DNA of 11,500 bases from an uncultured Thermoleophilia bacterium (GTDB lineage: Bacteria > Actinomycetota > Thermoleophilia > UBA2241), in contig CAIXSE010000552.1 of assembly GCA_903921965.1 (NCBI GenBank), positions 1 through 11,500 of the forward strand. The letters run 5' to 3'. Under the pieces are notes generated by a model that saw only the letters and a program-made list of their open reading frames with translations, was not told the origin of the DNA and searched no databases. The translations under genes were made by a program, and so were the position numbers. The first letter of the stretch is position 1. Each line of letters opens with the position of its first letter. Of the stretch, positions 1 to 6,871 are shown piece by piece.

Positions 1-121
1 AGAGGTAGTCGCCCTTCTCCATGTTGCACCAGAACCAGTTGAGCTGGTACGGGGTGACGTCGTCCAGCTCCCAGTCGATGTGGGTCCAGACGTGGTCGTC
101 CTGCCAGACGGTGCTCTTCAT
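1..121 (-). CDS. Partial gene, possible phloretin / diacetylphloroglucinol hydrolase family (N-terminus only)
   Basis: Only the first 40 codons are present; the gene runs off the left edge. It starts at an ATG 19 bases after the VOC gene, preceded by the purine-rich AAAGGAACCGGAAGAC, so it is probably the next gene of the acd-ior operon. The visible peptide is rich in Trp and acidic residues. Its segment VTPYQLNWFWCNMEKGDYL (residues 22-40) resembles the 'VTPEMxDWWFxx...' segment that, as I recall, precedes the metal-binding His region of phloretin hydrolase and 2,4-diacetylphloroglucinol hydrolase (PhlG). Those enzymes break the C-C bond between an acyl group and a phloroglucinol ring. The putative metal ligands would lie beyond the edge, so the family call rests on one short motif plus the nearby transhydroxylase genes. 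It could be an unrelated protein. Confidence 0.45.
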   Translation of the reverse strand, partial: MKSTVWQDDHVWTHIDWELDDVTPYQLNWFWCNMEKGDYL

Positions 122-140
122 GTCTTCCGGTTCCTTTCGC

Positions 141-632
141 TCAGCTCGCGTCACGAGCCGGGCGCGCCGCCTCCAGCGGCTCGACCAGCTCGACGAGGTT
201 CCCCGTGTTGTCGCGCACGAAGAGGACCTTGACGCCCTCGTGCACGCGCACGTCCCACACGATGTCCGCGCCCAGGGCCCGCAGGCGCTCCCGCCACGCC
301 TCGATGCCGCTCACGCGGTAGGCCAGGTGCTTGACGCCGTGCGTGCGCAGGTCGCTCGACGGCTCGCGGCGCGCGGGCGGCAGCGGCGCCGCGCCGGGCA
401 GCTCGAACAGCTCCACGCGGAAGCCGTCCTGTTCGAGCATCGCGACCCGGCCGTCGTCCTCGGGGACGGCGACGACGGCCTCCAGGCGGAAGCCCAGCAC
501 GCGCTCGTACCAGGCGACGGACTCCTCCAGGTCGGCCACGCTGATGCCGACGTGGTGCGGCCCCACCGGCGACGGCGGCGGGACCGGACCGTCGCCGGCC
601 GGACCCGGGCCGGCATGACCCTCGGCGGGCAC
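141..632 (-). CDS. VOC (glyoxalase / methylmalonyl-CoA epimerase-like) superfamily protein
   Basis: A 163-residue protein carries one vicinal-oxygen-chelate unit made of two beta-alpha-beta-beta-beta modules (about residues 25-80 and 98-153). Motifs are HHVGISVADLEESVAWYERVLGF at the start, VELFE at 73-77, KHLAYRV at 101-107 and GNLVELVEP at 144-152. Likely metal ligands are His27, Glu74 or Glu77, His102 and Glu148, a set typical of glyoxalase I, methylmalonyl-CoA epimerase and related lyases or isomerases. Family members handle small oxo or CoA substrates; the substrate here is unknown. I chose the GTG 11 bases after the iorB stop, consistent with translational coupling. The first 22 residues are Gly/Pro-rich, and an in-frame GTG at 564-566 would give a 141-residue protein starting next to the fold, so the start is uncertain. 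Its place behind iorB suggests a role in the same aryl-acid or acyl-CoA pathway. Confidence 0.8.
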   Translation of the reverse strand: MPAEGHAGPGPAGDGPVPPPSPVGPHHVGISVADLEESVAWYERVLGFRLEAVVAVPEDDGRVAMLEQDGFRVELFELPGAAPLPPARREPSSDLRTHGVKHLAYRVSGIEAWRERLRALGADIVWDVRVHEGVKVLFVRDNTGNLVELVEPLEAARPARDAS

Positions 633-643
633 CCGCGCGCCCG

Positions 644-1240
644 TCAGGCCCCGACCCCGGCCCCGACGCCGCGGCCGATCGCGAACGCCTTGAGGTTCAC
701 GTCGATCGTCTTCGGCGGCACCGAGCGACGGATGATGTCCACCATCGTCTCCGGTTGGAACGGGAGGGCACTCGCCATGGCGCCGAGCATGACCACGTTG
801 GCGGCCTTGAACGTGCCGGCCTCGGCGGCCAGCGCGCTCGCGTCGAGGGCGCGCGTGTTGGGCCACGCCTCGAGGATGCGCGCGGGCAGGTCCGCCGGGT
901 ACTCGGCGGCGCCCGACGACACCGTGCTCGGGTTCACGCGCGTCTGGTTGTACACCAGCAGCCCGCCCTCCTTGAGCCAGTGGATGTAGCGCATGGCCTC
1001 CACCGACTCGAACGCGAGCAGCACGTCGGCCGTGCCGGGCGTGATCAGCGAGTTGTGGACGGTGTCGCCGAAGCGCAGGTGGCTCGTGACGCAGCCGCCA
1101 CGCTGGGCCATCCCGTGGACCTCGCTCTGCTTGACGTCGTAGCCCTCGGCGAGGGCCGAGCGGCTGAGCACGTAGCTGGCCAGCACCACGCCCTGGCCAC
1201 CGACCCCGGAGATGAGGATGTTGAACGTCGGGCGGCTCAT
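644..1240 (-). CDS. iorB: Indolepyruvate:ferredoxin oxidoreductase, beta subunit
   Basis: This 198-residue protein is the gamma-domain-like subunit of the 2-oxoacid:ferredoxin oxidoreductase family. With IorA it oxidatively decarboxylates arylpyruvates (indolepyruvate, phenylpyruvate, 4-hydroxyphenylpyruvate) to aryl-acetyl-CoA and passes electrons to ferredoxin in the cytoplasm. The diagnostic N-terminal glycine-rich motif is ILISGVGGQGVV (residues 8-19), followed by SEVHGMAQRGG (39-49), both hallmark sequences of IorB/PorG proteins. Length is normal for stand-alone IorB (about 190-200). The ATG at 1240 overlaps the iorA stop in an ATGA arrangement, so translation of the two subunits is coupled, as expected for a 1:1 complex. 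The substrate range cannot be read from sequence; aryl-2-oxoacids are the default for this subfamily. Confidence 0.93.
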   Translation of the reverse strand: MSRPTFNILISGVGGQGVVLASYVLSRSALAEGYDVKQSEVHGMAQRGGCVTSHLRFGDTVHNSLITPGTADVLLAFESVEAMRYIHWLKEGGLLVYNQTRVNPSTVSSGAAEYPADLPARILEAWPNTRALDASALAAEAGTFKAANVVMLGAMASALPFQPETMVDIIRRSVPPKTIDVNLKAFAIGRGVGAGVGA

Positions 1241-3093
1241 CGGGCCTCCTCCCCATCCCTGGACCCGGGCGCCTTGATCGCCTCGTAGGTGCACAGCTGC
1301 GAGCACACGCTGCAGCCGCTGCAGGCGACGGGGTCGATCTGGACCTTGCGTTCGCCGGCGTCGTCGACGTACAGGCTCAGCGCGGTGCAGCCTGCGCGCA
1401 GGCAGGCCTTGCAGCCGGTGCAGTCGTCCGGGTCCACGCGGTAGGCCTCGCGCTTGATCCTGTACTCGAGCACGCACGGCGACGTGGCGATGACGACGAC
1501 GGGGCCCTCGGTCGCGATGGCGTCTTTGAGGACGGCCTGCGTCTGCGCCACGTCGAGCGGCTCGATCACCCTGATGTCGTCGATCCCCAAGGCGCGCACG
1601 AGGGCGGGGATGTCCACCTCGGGAGCAGCCTGGCCCATGAGCGACGTGCCCATGCCGGGGTTCTCCTGGCCGCCGGTCATGGCGGTCGTGCGGTTGTCGA
1701 GGATGATGGTGACCACGTTGCTCCTGTTGTAGGCCACATCGAGGAGCGACGTGATACCCGAGTGGAAGAAGGTGCTGTCGCCGATGATGGCCACGGGCCG
1801 GTTCTTGCGGTCGGCGGCCGGGTCGAGCACCTTGGCCATGCCGTGCGCCATGCTGATGCCGGCGCCCATGCACGTGCTGCAGTGCATGGCGTCGAACGGC
1901 GCCAGGCCGCCGATGCTGTAGCAGCCGATGTCGCCGCTCACGAAGGCGCGCAGCTTGCGCAGCGCCACGAACACGCCGCGGTGCGCGCAGCCGGGGCACA
2001 GGGTCGGCGGCCGGTCGGGAAGGTCGTCGGCGACCGGCTCGACGGCGAGCAGCAGGCCCTCGTCGACGCCGGGCACGCCGGCCTCGCTCAGCGCGCGCGC
2101 CACGAGGCCGGGGTTCAGCTCGCCGGTGAGCGGCAGCAGGTCCTTGCCGCCGTTGACCGTCACGCCCTGCAGGCGGATGAGCTCCTCCAGGAAGGGGTCG
2201 AGCTCCTCGACGACGTACAGCTTCTCGACCTTCGCGCGGAAGTCGGCGATCAGGCCGGCAGGCAGCGGGTAGGTCATCCCGAGCTTCAGGAAGCTGGCCT
2301 CGGGGAACGCCTCGCGGGCGTAGCCGTAGGCGGCGCCGGACGAGACGATGCCCACGCGCGCGTCGCCCATCTCGACCTGATTGAGCTCGGTGGTCTCGGC
2401 GAACGCCGCGAGGTCGAGCAGGCGCTGCTCGACGAACGTGTGCCGGCGTCTGGCGTTGTGCGGCATCATGATGTGCTTCGCGGGGTCGCGATCGAGCACC
2501 AGCAACGGCTCGTCGTGGGCCTCGCGCTCGCCGAGCCGCACGACGCCCTGCGAGTGCGAGGTGCGCGTCGTCGTGCGGAAGAGCACCGGCGCGTCGAAGC
2601 GCTCGCTGAGCTCGTAGGCGGCCTTGAGGAAGCGGCGCCCCTCGTCGGCGTCGCTCGGCTCGATCATGGGCACCTTCGCGAACTTCGCGTAGTTGCGGTT
2701 GTCCTGCTCGTCCTGCGAGCTGTGCATGTCGGGATCGTCGGCCGAGACGATGACGAGGCCGCCGGTCACGCCCACGTGCGAGGCCGAGAAGAAGGGGTCG
2801 GCGGCCACGTTGAGACCCACGTGCTTCTGGCAGGCGAGGGCACGGGCCCCGGCCATGGAGGCGCCGATGGCGGCTTCCACCGCGACCTTCTCGTTGGGCG
2901 CCCACTCGGCGTACACGTCGTCGTAGCCGGAGAGCGACTCGAGGATCTCGGTGCTCGGCGTGCCCGGGTAGGCCGAGGCGAAGCGCACGCCGGCCTCCCA
3001 GGCGCCGCGCGCGATGGCCTCGTTGCCGGACATGATCTCGAGCTGCGGAGCGTCCGCCTGGGCCTCCGCGGCGGTCACGTCGGTGGTGCTCAT
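1237..3093 (-). CDS. iorA: Indolepyruvate:ferredoxin oxidoreductase, alpha subunit
   Basis: This 618-residue catalytic subunit binds thiamine diphosphate (TPP) and two [4Fe-4S] clusters. Domains in order: pyrimidine-binding domain with YPGTPSTEI (42-50) and WAPNEKVA (64-71), whose Glu68 is in the expected place to activate the cofactor; a middle transketolase-C-like domain; a TPP pyrophosphate domain with LCPGCAHRG (365-373), GDIGCYS (387-393), GDSTFFHSG (438-446) and LDNRTTAMTG (465-474); and a C-terminal ferredoxin domain. The last has Cys558/561/564/569 (CxxCxxCx4C) and Cys591/594/597/601 (CxxCxxCx3C). The Pro that usually follows the last Cys of such motifs is Thr in both. Length is typical of IorA. 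The start ATG overlaps the acd stop (ATGA), so it is coupled to the upstream acyl-CoA synthetase. The pair matches the known partnership in which IorAB makes aryl-acetyl-CoA and Acd converts it to acid plus ATP. Confidence 0.95.
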   Translation of the reverse strand: MSTTDVTAAEAQADAPQLEIMSGNEAIARGAWEAGVRFASAYPGTPSTEILESLSGYDDVYAEWAPNEKVAVEAAIGASMAGARALACQKHVGLNVAADPFFSASHVGVTGGLVIVSADDPDMHSSQDEQDNRNYAKFAKVPMIEPSDADEGRRFLKAAYELSERFDAPVLFRTTTRTSHSQGVVRLGEREAHDEPLLVLDRDPAKHIMMPHNARRRHTFVEQRLLDLAAFAETTELNQVEMGDARVGIVSSGAAYGYAREAFPEASFLKLGMTYPLPAGLIADFRAKVEKLYVVEELDPFLEELIRLQGVTVNGGKDLLPLTGELNPGLVARALSEAGVPGVDEGLLLAVEPVADDLPDRPPTLCPGCAHRGVFVALRKLRAFVSGDIGCYSIGGLAPFDAMHCSTCMGAGISMAHGMAKVLDPAADRKNRPVAIIGDSTFFHSGITSLLDVAYNRSNVVTIILDNRTTAMTGGQENPGMGTSLMGQAAPEVDIPALVRALGIDDIRVIEPLDVAQTQAVLKDAIATEGPVVVIATSPCVLEYRIKREAYRVDPDDCTGCKACLRAGCTALSLYVDDAGERKVQIDPVACSGCSVCSQLCTYEAIKAPGSRDGEEAR

Positions 3094-5285
3094 GCGTGGT
3101 CCTTCGTTCGCAGGTTGGTGCCGTGGGCCTCACGCCAGGCGCCGTAGGTCGCCATGCGCTCGAGGACGAGCGCGGCGTTGCGCGGCGTGCCGACCACGAC
3201 GGGAGTGTACAGGTGGTCGCCGGGGTGGAGCGCCCGGCGGACGGGCAGGTCGGGGACGTTGAGGATCGGCTTGCCGGTCTCCTCGATGAGGTCGGCGACG
3301 AGGTCCAGGTAGTCCCGCTCCCACGGGCTGAAGTCATCGTAGTCGCCGCCGGCGCTCTGGTCGCGGACCTCGTCGCCGGTGTTGGGCACGCCGAGGACGG
3401 AGAGCACGACGACGGCGTCGAAGGCCGGGCTCTCGGCGACGGCCCTGAGGACGCGGTGGGCGACGTCGCCGCCGGCCATCGCGACCATGTCGAGCGGGTT
3501 CCGGCGGCTCCAGAACGGTGGCAGGACGCCGTCGATCTCGGCGCACAGGTCGTCGGGCAGCTCCGGCAGCACGAGCCCGTGCCGCGCCATCTCGTCGGTG
3601 GCGAGCACGCCGGCGCCGCCGCCGTTGGTGACGACGGCGACGCGGCGGCCAGCGGGCAGGGGCAGGTGCGCGAGGCAGGTCGTCAGGTCGAGCGCCTCCT
3701 GCACCGAGGTGCAGGTGACGAGACCCGTCTGGCGGGCCGCGGCCTCGTAGACGGCGGCCGAGCCCGCCATGGCGCCGGTGTGCGAAGCGGCGGCCTTGCC
3801 GCCGAGGTCGGTGAGGCCGCCGCGCAGCACGACGACCGGCTTCTTGCGGCTGGTCTCGTCGGCGACCTCGAGCAGGCGGCGTCCGTCTTCGATGCCCTCG
3901 AGGTACGTGAGGATGGACGCCGTCTCGGGGTCGTCCCCGAGGTACTCGACCACGTCCACGGCGCTCACCTGCGCCTCGTTGCCCACGCCGATGAAGCAGC
4001 GCACGCCGACGTCGCGGCGGTCGGCGAGCGTGGTGAGCTGCACGCCGAGGTTGCCCGACTGCGACACGATGCCGAGCTTGCCTGGACGCGGGTGCAGGGC
4101 GATGAAGCCCGTCGCGTGCAGCCGCGTGGCGTTGGCGATGAGGCCCATGCAGTTGGGGCCGATGAGCGTGACGCCGGCCTCGCCGGCGAGCCGCTCGAGG
4201 TCGCGCTCGGCCTGCTCGCCGGCCTCGCCGGTCTCGCCGAACCCCGCGGCGATGGCGACGGCGCAGCGCACGCCGCGGCGGCCGCACTCCCCGATCATCT
4301 GCGGCACGCGGTCGGCGCCCACGGCGAGCAGCGCCGTGTCGGGCGGCTCTGGCGTGTCGGCCAGACTCGCGTACACCGGCAGGCCGAAGAACTCGCCGCC
4401 CTTCGGGTGGATCGGGTAGATGGGCCCCTCGAAGCCGCCGGCCAGGATGTTCTTGAGGGCCGACCCGCCCCACTTCACGACCTGGTCGGAGGCGCCGACG
4501 ATGGCCACCGACTTCGGCGCCAGTACCGCTTCGATGTCGGGTCTGAACGCACTGCGCTCCGGCGCCTGCGGCGCCTCCGCGCCGCCGAGCACGATGAGCG
4601 CGTCGGCGGCCACCGGCGAGTCGCCGGCGATGAGCAACGGGTTCACGTCGATCTCGGCGATGCGCGGCTGTTCGGCGGCCAGGCGGGCGACCGCCTGGAA
4701 GACCGCGACGAGCTTGTCGCGGTCGACGGCCTTCTGCCCGCGGAACGGGCCGAGCAGCGCCTTCGCCTTGATGAGGCCGAGAAGTGCCGCGACATCGTCG
4801 TCGGCGACAGGGGGGATCGCCAGGACGATGTCGCGGAACACCTCGGTCATGGTCCCGCCCAGGCCGAAGGTGACCACGGGACCGAAGGCGGCGTCGCGCT
4901 TCATGCCGATGAGGAACTCGCGGTTGCCGGCCACCATCTGCTCGACGAGGACGCCCTCCAGGGCGTCGCCGGCGCGCCCCGCGAGCGTCGCGTAGCCGGC
5001 GGCGACATCCTCGGGCGTGCGCAGGTCGAGCAGCACCAGGCCGGCCTCCGTCTTGTGCTGGATCAGGGCACCGGCGGCCTTGAGGGCGACGGGGCCGCCG
5101 AGCGAGGCCGCGAGGTCGACCGCCTCCGGCGCGGAGTGCACGACGCCGCCGGCCGGGACCGGCACGCCGTACGCCGCCAGGACCTGCTTGGCGGCAGCCT
5201 CGTCGAGCGCCGGCCGCCCCGCCTCGACCGCCTGCGCGATGAGCTCGTCTGCCAGCGCCTTCTCGTCCCGCACCTGCGTCGGCAT
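3090..5285 (-). CDS. acd: ADP-forming acyl-CoA synthetase (acetate/aryl-acetate--CoA ligase), beta-alpha fusion
   Basis: This 731-residue NDP-forming acyl-CoA synthetase catalyses acyl-CoA + ADP + Pi <-> acid + CoA + ATP, an energy-conserving last step in fermenters. The ATP-grasp (beta-type) domain comes first, about residues 25-235, with GPVALKA (64-70), NREFLIGMKRD (121-131), the Gly-rich FGLGGTMTEVFRD (140-152) and IDVNPLL (212-218). The CoA-binding Rossmann domain starts near 253 (PKSVAIVGAS, KWGG), followed by ligase domains with IGPNC (375-379), IVSQSGNLG (406-414) and SHTGAMAGS (501-509). His502 aligns with the phosphorylated His of the alpha subunit. There is no C-terminal GNAT domain, so it is not a PatZ-type acetyltransferase. 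I chose the ATG at 5285, five bases after GGGGAGGG; an upstream in-frame ATG would cross the promoter and has no good ribosome site. The partnership with iorAB suggests aryl-acetyl-CoA as substrate; specificity for acetyl-CoA cannot be excluded. Confidence 0.93.
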   Translation of the reverse strand: MPTQVRDEKALADELIAQAVEAGRPALDEAAAKQVLAAYGVPVPAGGVVHSAPEAVDLAASLGGPVALKAAGALIQHKTEAGLVLLDLRTPEDVAAGYATLAGRAGDALEGVLVEQMVAGNREFLIGMKRDAAFGPVVTFGLGGTMTEVFRDIVLAIPPVADDDVAALLGLIKAKALLGPFRGQKAVDRDKLVAVFQAVARLAAEQPRIAEIDVNPLLIAGDSPVAADALIVLGGAEAPQAPERSAFRPDIEAVLAPKSVAIVGASDQVVKWGGSALKNILAGGFEGPIYPIHPKGGEFFGLPVYASLADTPEPPDTALLAVGADRVPQMIGECGRRGVRCAVAIAAGFGETGEAGEQAERDLERLAGEAGVTLIGPNCMGLIANATRLHATGFIALHPRPGKLGIVSQSGNLGVQLTTLADRRDVGVRCFIGVGNEAQVSAVDVVEYLGDDPETASILTYLEGIEDGRRLLEVADETSRKKPVVVLRGGLTDLGGKAAASHTGAMAGSAAVYEAAARQTGLVTCTSVQEALDLTTCLAHLPLPAGRRVAVVTNGGGAGVLATDEMARHGLVLPELPDDLCAEIDGVLPPFWSRRNPLDMVAMAGGDVAHRVLRAVAESPAFDAVVVLSVLGVPNTGDEVRDQSAGGDYDDFSPWERDYLDLVADLIEETGKPILNVPDLPVRRALHPGDHLYTPVVVGTPRNAALVLERMATYGAWREAHGTNLRTKDHA

Positions 5286-5296
5286 GTGCCCTCCCC

Positions 5297-5311
5297 ACCG
5301 GCTGTGCCGGT
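5297..5311 (-). promoter_or_regulatory. Perfect inverted repeat in the acd leader
   Basis: The arms ACCGGC and GCCGGT flank a TGT loop and sit just upstream of the acd ribosome-binding site, inside the predicted 5' leader of the acd-ior mRNA. It could be an mRNA hairpin affecting translation or a DNA operator for the divergent GntR regulator. In DNA this GC-rich, a six-base repeat may also be chance. Confidence 0.3.
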
Positions 5312-5333
5312 CGTCGTTTCCGCAATTGCATAG

Positions 5334-5363
5334 ATGGTAGTCATTTAGCTGTTTTGCCGTCAA
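5334..5363 (-). promoter_or_regulatory. Predicted sigma70-type promoter of the acd-iorAB operon
   Basis: Read on the minus strand, TTGACG (5363-5358) is followed after 18 bases by TACCAT (5339-5334). The -35 box matches the consensus at 5 of 6 positions and the -10 box at 4 of 6. This stretch is noticeably AT-rich for the window and lies in the 116-base gap between two divergent genes. Transcription would begin near 5327 and give a leader of about 42 bases. The -10 box overlaps the short imperfect palindrome ATGGTAGTCAT (5334-5344), a possible operator for the adjacent FCD-type regulator. Confidence 0.5.
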
Positions 5364-5401
5364 GTCTGCTATCATCGGCGCATCCCGACTGGAGTGAGAC
5401 G

Positions 5402-6130
5402 GTGGAAGAGCACGGCTTCGACGACATGTCCCTGACGCCGGGTACGGCGAGCGAGAGCGCCGAGCGCTACGTGCGCGCGCTCATCTTCTGGGGCGAGCTG
5501 GGGCCCGGCGACCGGCTGCCCCCAGCGACCGAGCTGGCCGCCCGGCTGGGCATCTCGCGCGTGACGCTGCGCCTCGCGCTCAAGTCGCTGGAGAGCACCG
5601 GCTACCTCGTGACGACGCGCGGCGCGCACGGAGGCTCGCGCGTCAGCGACACCCAGACGCTCCAGCGCTGCTGGTACCAGTGGATGGCGGCGCACGCGGG
5701 CGAGCTCGACGACATCTTCGAACTGCGCACGACCGTGGAGAGCAGGCTGGCCGCCCTGGCCGCGGAGCGGCGTACGGCGGCCGACCTCGACGCCATCGAG
5801 CGCGCCCTCGACGAGGAGCGCGACAACCGCCGGCGCGCGAGCCTGTTCCAGGCCGACGCCGGCATCCATCGCAGCATCGCCCGCGCGGCCCACAGCCCGC
5901 GTCTGGCGCTCGCCATGAACGCGGTGCGCGCCGACCTCTTCCTGCCGGTCGACCAGGAGCTGCTCGACAGTACCGAGGACGAGGTGTTCGCCACGCACGA
6001 GCAGATCGTGGCGGCGATCCGTGACCGCGACGCCGAAGCAGCCTCGGCCGCGGCGGCCGCGCACGTCGAGCGCGTGCGTCAGCTCGTGGCCCGCGCCCTC
6101 GAGGCCTCCGGCCTCGCCGCGCGGGCCTGA
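5402..6130 (+). CDS. FadR-family (FCD) GntR transcriptional regulator
   Basis: This 242-residue DNA-binding regulator has an N-terminal GntR winged helix-turn-helix (about residues 18-83), including GDRLPPATELAARLGISRVTLR (36-57), STGYLV (65-70) and the wing GAHGGSRV (74-81). An all-helical FCD effector domain follows (about 103-235). Asp152, His156, His199 and His221 (motifs DAGIHRSIA, FATHEQI, AAHVERV) form the expected metal-binding set, so it probably senses a carboxylate bound through a metal ion. Start: the GTG at 5402 follows GGAGTGAG at good spacing. An in-frame TTG at 5354 would place coding sequence over the promoter, and an ATG at 5426 lacks a ribosome site. It is divergent from the acd-iorAB operon with a shared 116-base promoter region, which suggests it controls that operon and itself. 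The effector, perhaps an aryl-acetate or related acid, is unknown. Confidence 0.9.
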   Translation: MEEHGFDDMSLTPGTASESAERYVRALIFWGELGPGDRLPPATELAARLGISRVTLRLALKSLESTGYLVTTRGAHGGSRVSDTQTLQRCWYQWMAAHAGELDDIFELRTTVESRLAALAAERRTAADLDAIERALDEERDNRRRASLFQADAGIHRSIARAAHSPRLALAMNAVRADLFLPVDQELLDSTEDEVFATHEQIVAAIRDRDAEAASAAAAAHVERVRQLVARALEASGLAARA

Positions 6131-6153
6131 CTCAGCTCCGGACGCCCGCGCTG

Positions 6154-6194
6154 CGTGGGTGACCTCAGCCGCGGCCAGCACTGGTCCACCCACG
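6154..6194 (+). terminator. Candidate terminator hairpin after the GntR regulator
   Basis: CGTGGGTG (6154-6161) pairs perfectly with CACCCACG (6187-6194). The stem extends by ACC/GGT across a one-base bulge. It begins 24 bases after the regulator stop. No T-run follows, as is common in very GC-rich genomes, so its role as a terminator is inferred. Confidence 0.4.
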
Positions 6195-6438
6195 GTCCGC
6201 CCGGCGACTCCCGGCAGGCCACGTCCCCCGGCACAGCCAGACTGACGGACGAGCCACCCCGCGAGGAGCGCGACCGCGCGGCGGAGATCGGTCCGCGATC
6301 ACCGCGACGGCGCGATCGTCAACCTGCGGACGGCATCGTCACTCTTCCTGGCGCGGACAACGCAGGCGTAGGCTCGCGCTACCTTCCCTGCACGCCGGCC
6401 TCAGGGCAGCCCGCACGGGCCGCACGAGCCACCCGTGG
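6195..6438. other. Non-coding stretch with no recognisable feature
   Basis: With the hairpin before it and the promoter after it, this belongs to a 339-base gap between the regulator and the first toxin gene. Short open frames cross it, but their products are Arg/Pro-rich with no family signature and no ribosome site. I see no tRNA, transposase remnant or direct repeat. It may be the scar or flank of the inserted toxin-antitoxin region. Confidence 0.4.
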
Positions 6439-6471
6439 TTGCTTGTCCCGCGTCAACTGTTGAGTTAACAT
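6439..6471 (+). promoter_or_regulatory. Promoter/operator region of the HigBA-type module
   Basis: This is an AT-rich island directly before the toxin start. It holds the palindromes TCAACTGTTGA (6453-6463), AACTGTTGAGTT (6455-6466) and GTTAAC (6464-6469), suited to binding by the XRE antitoxin as autorepressor. A possible promoter is TTGTCC (6443-6448), 17 bases, then TAACAT (6466-6471). That would put the transcript start at or just after the ATG, hence a leaderless or GTG-6482 start. Confidence 0.4.
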
Positions 6472-6871
6472 GCGCGTAGCCGTGATCACAAGCAGCTCAT
6501 GGATCGTCGTCGCCACCATCGACGATCGCGGTCGCTGTGCCGTCAGGGATGAACTGGACCTCATCGTGCTCGACGATCGAGACGCACACGCGCAGATCAT
6601 CGCCGTCCTTGGTCGCGTCGCCGTCACGGGCCCGCCGAAGGATGAACGCAGGTCACGACACCTGGATGACGGGATCTTCGAACTCAAGACTCCCCGCAGG
6701 TCCCGGCTGATCTACTTCTTCGGCCCGCGGCGGACGATGGTGTGTACAGACATCTGCAAGAAGCCTGGGCCGACTGAGTTGCGCCGGCTCATCCGGCGGG
6801 CGCGAGACTTCCGTGAGACCTACTTGGCCGCCTCCGCCGGCGGCGACATCGTCATCGAGATCGGAGGGTGA
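6470..6871 (+). CDS. RelE/HigB-like toxin (phage Gp49-like family)
   Basis: This 133-residue protein has the signature of the Gp49-like / HigB branch of RelE-ParE toxins, which cut mRNA, usually at the ribosome. Key parts are the N-terminal strand WIVVATIDDRGRCAVRDELD (11-30), then GIFELKTPRRSRLIYFF (68-84), the strand MVCTDICKKPG (90-100) and a C-terminal helix ending RARDFRETYL (110-119). The basic residues in TPRRSR and KKPG lie where this family has its RNA-binding and catalytic groups. The gene is followed directly by an XRE antitoxin, the toxin-first order of HigBA. No ribosome site is visible before the ATG; an in-frame GTG at 6482 is the alternative start, and a leaderless mRNA is possible. 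The target and toxicity cannot be read from the sequence. Confidence 0.82.
   Translation: MRVAVITSSSWIVVATIDDRGRCAVRDELDLIVLDDRDAHAQIIAVLGRVAVTGPPKDERRSRHLDDGIFELKTPRRSRLIYFFGPRRTMVCTDICKKPGPTELRRLIRRARDFRETYLAASAGGDIVIEIGG

Noticed and set aside
3090..5285. PatZ-type protein acetyltransferase.
   Set aside because: The domain order is reversed and there is no C-terminal GNAT domain; the intact SHTGA phospho-His motif and the iorAB context fit an ADP-forming synthetase.
1762..5333. Very long open frames on the plus strand opposite iorA and acd (for example 3096-5333).
   Set aside because: They are antisense frames kept open by the strong GC bias. Products are Arg/Ala/Gly/His-rich without any family motif, while the minus-strand frames carry complete catalytic signatures.
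5354..5401. TTG start giving the GntR regulator 16 more residues.
   Set aside because: It would put coding sequence over the divergent promoter and lacks a ribosome site; the GTG at 5402 has GGAGTGAG at proper spacing.
6155..6463. Possible 102-residue gene between the regulator and the toxin.
   Set aside because: The predicted product is Arg/Pro/Ser-rich with no recognisable motif and no ribosome site, and its start overlaps the regulator's candidate terminator hairpin.
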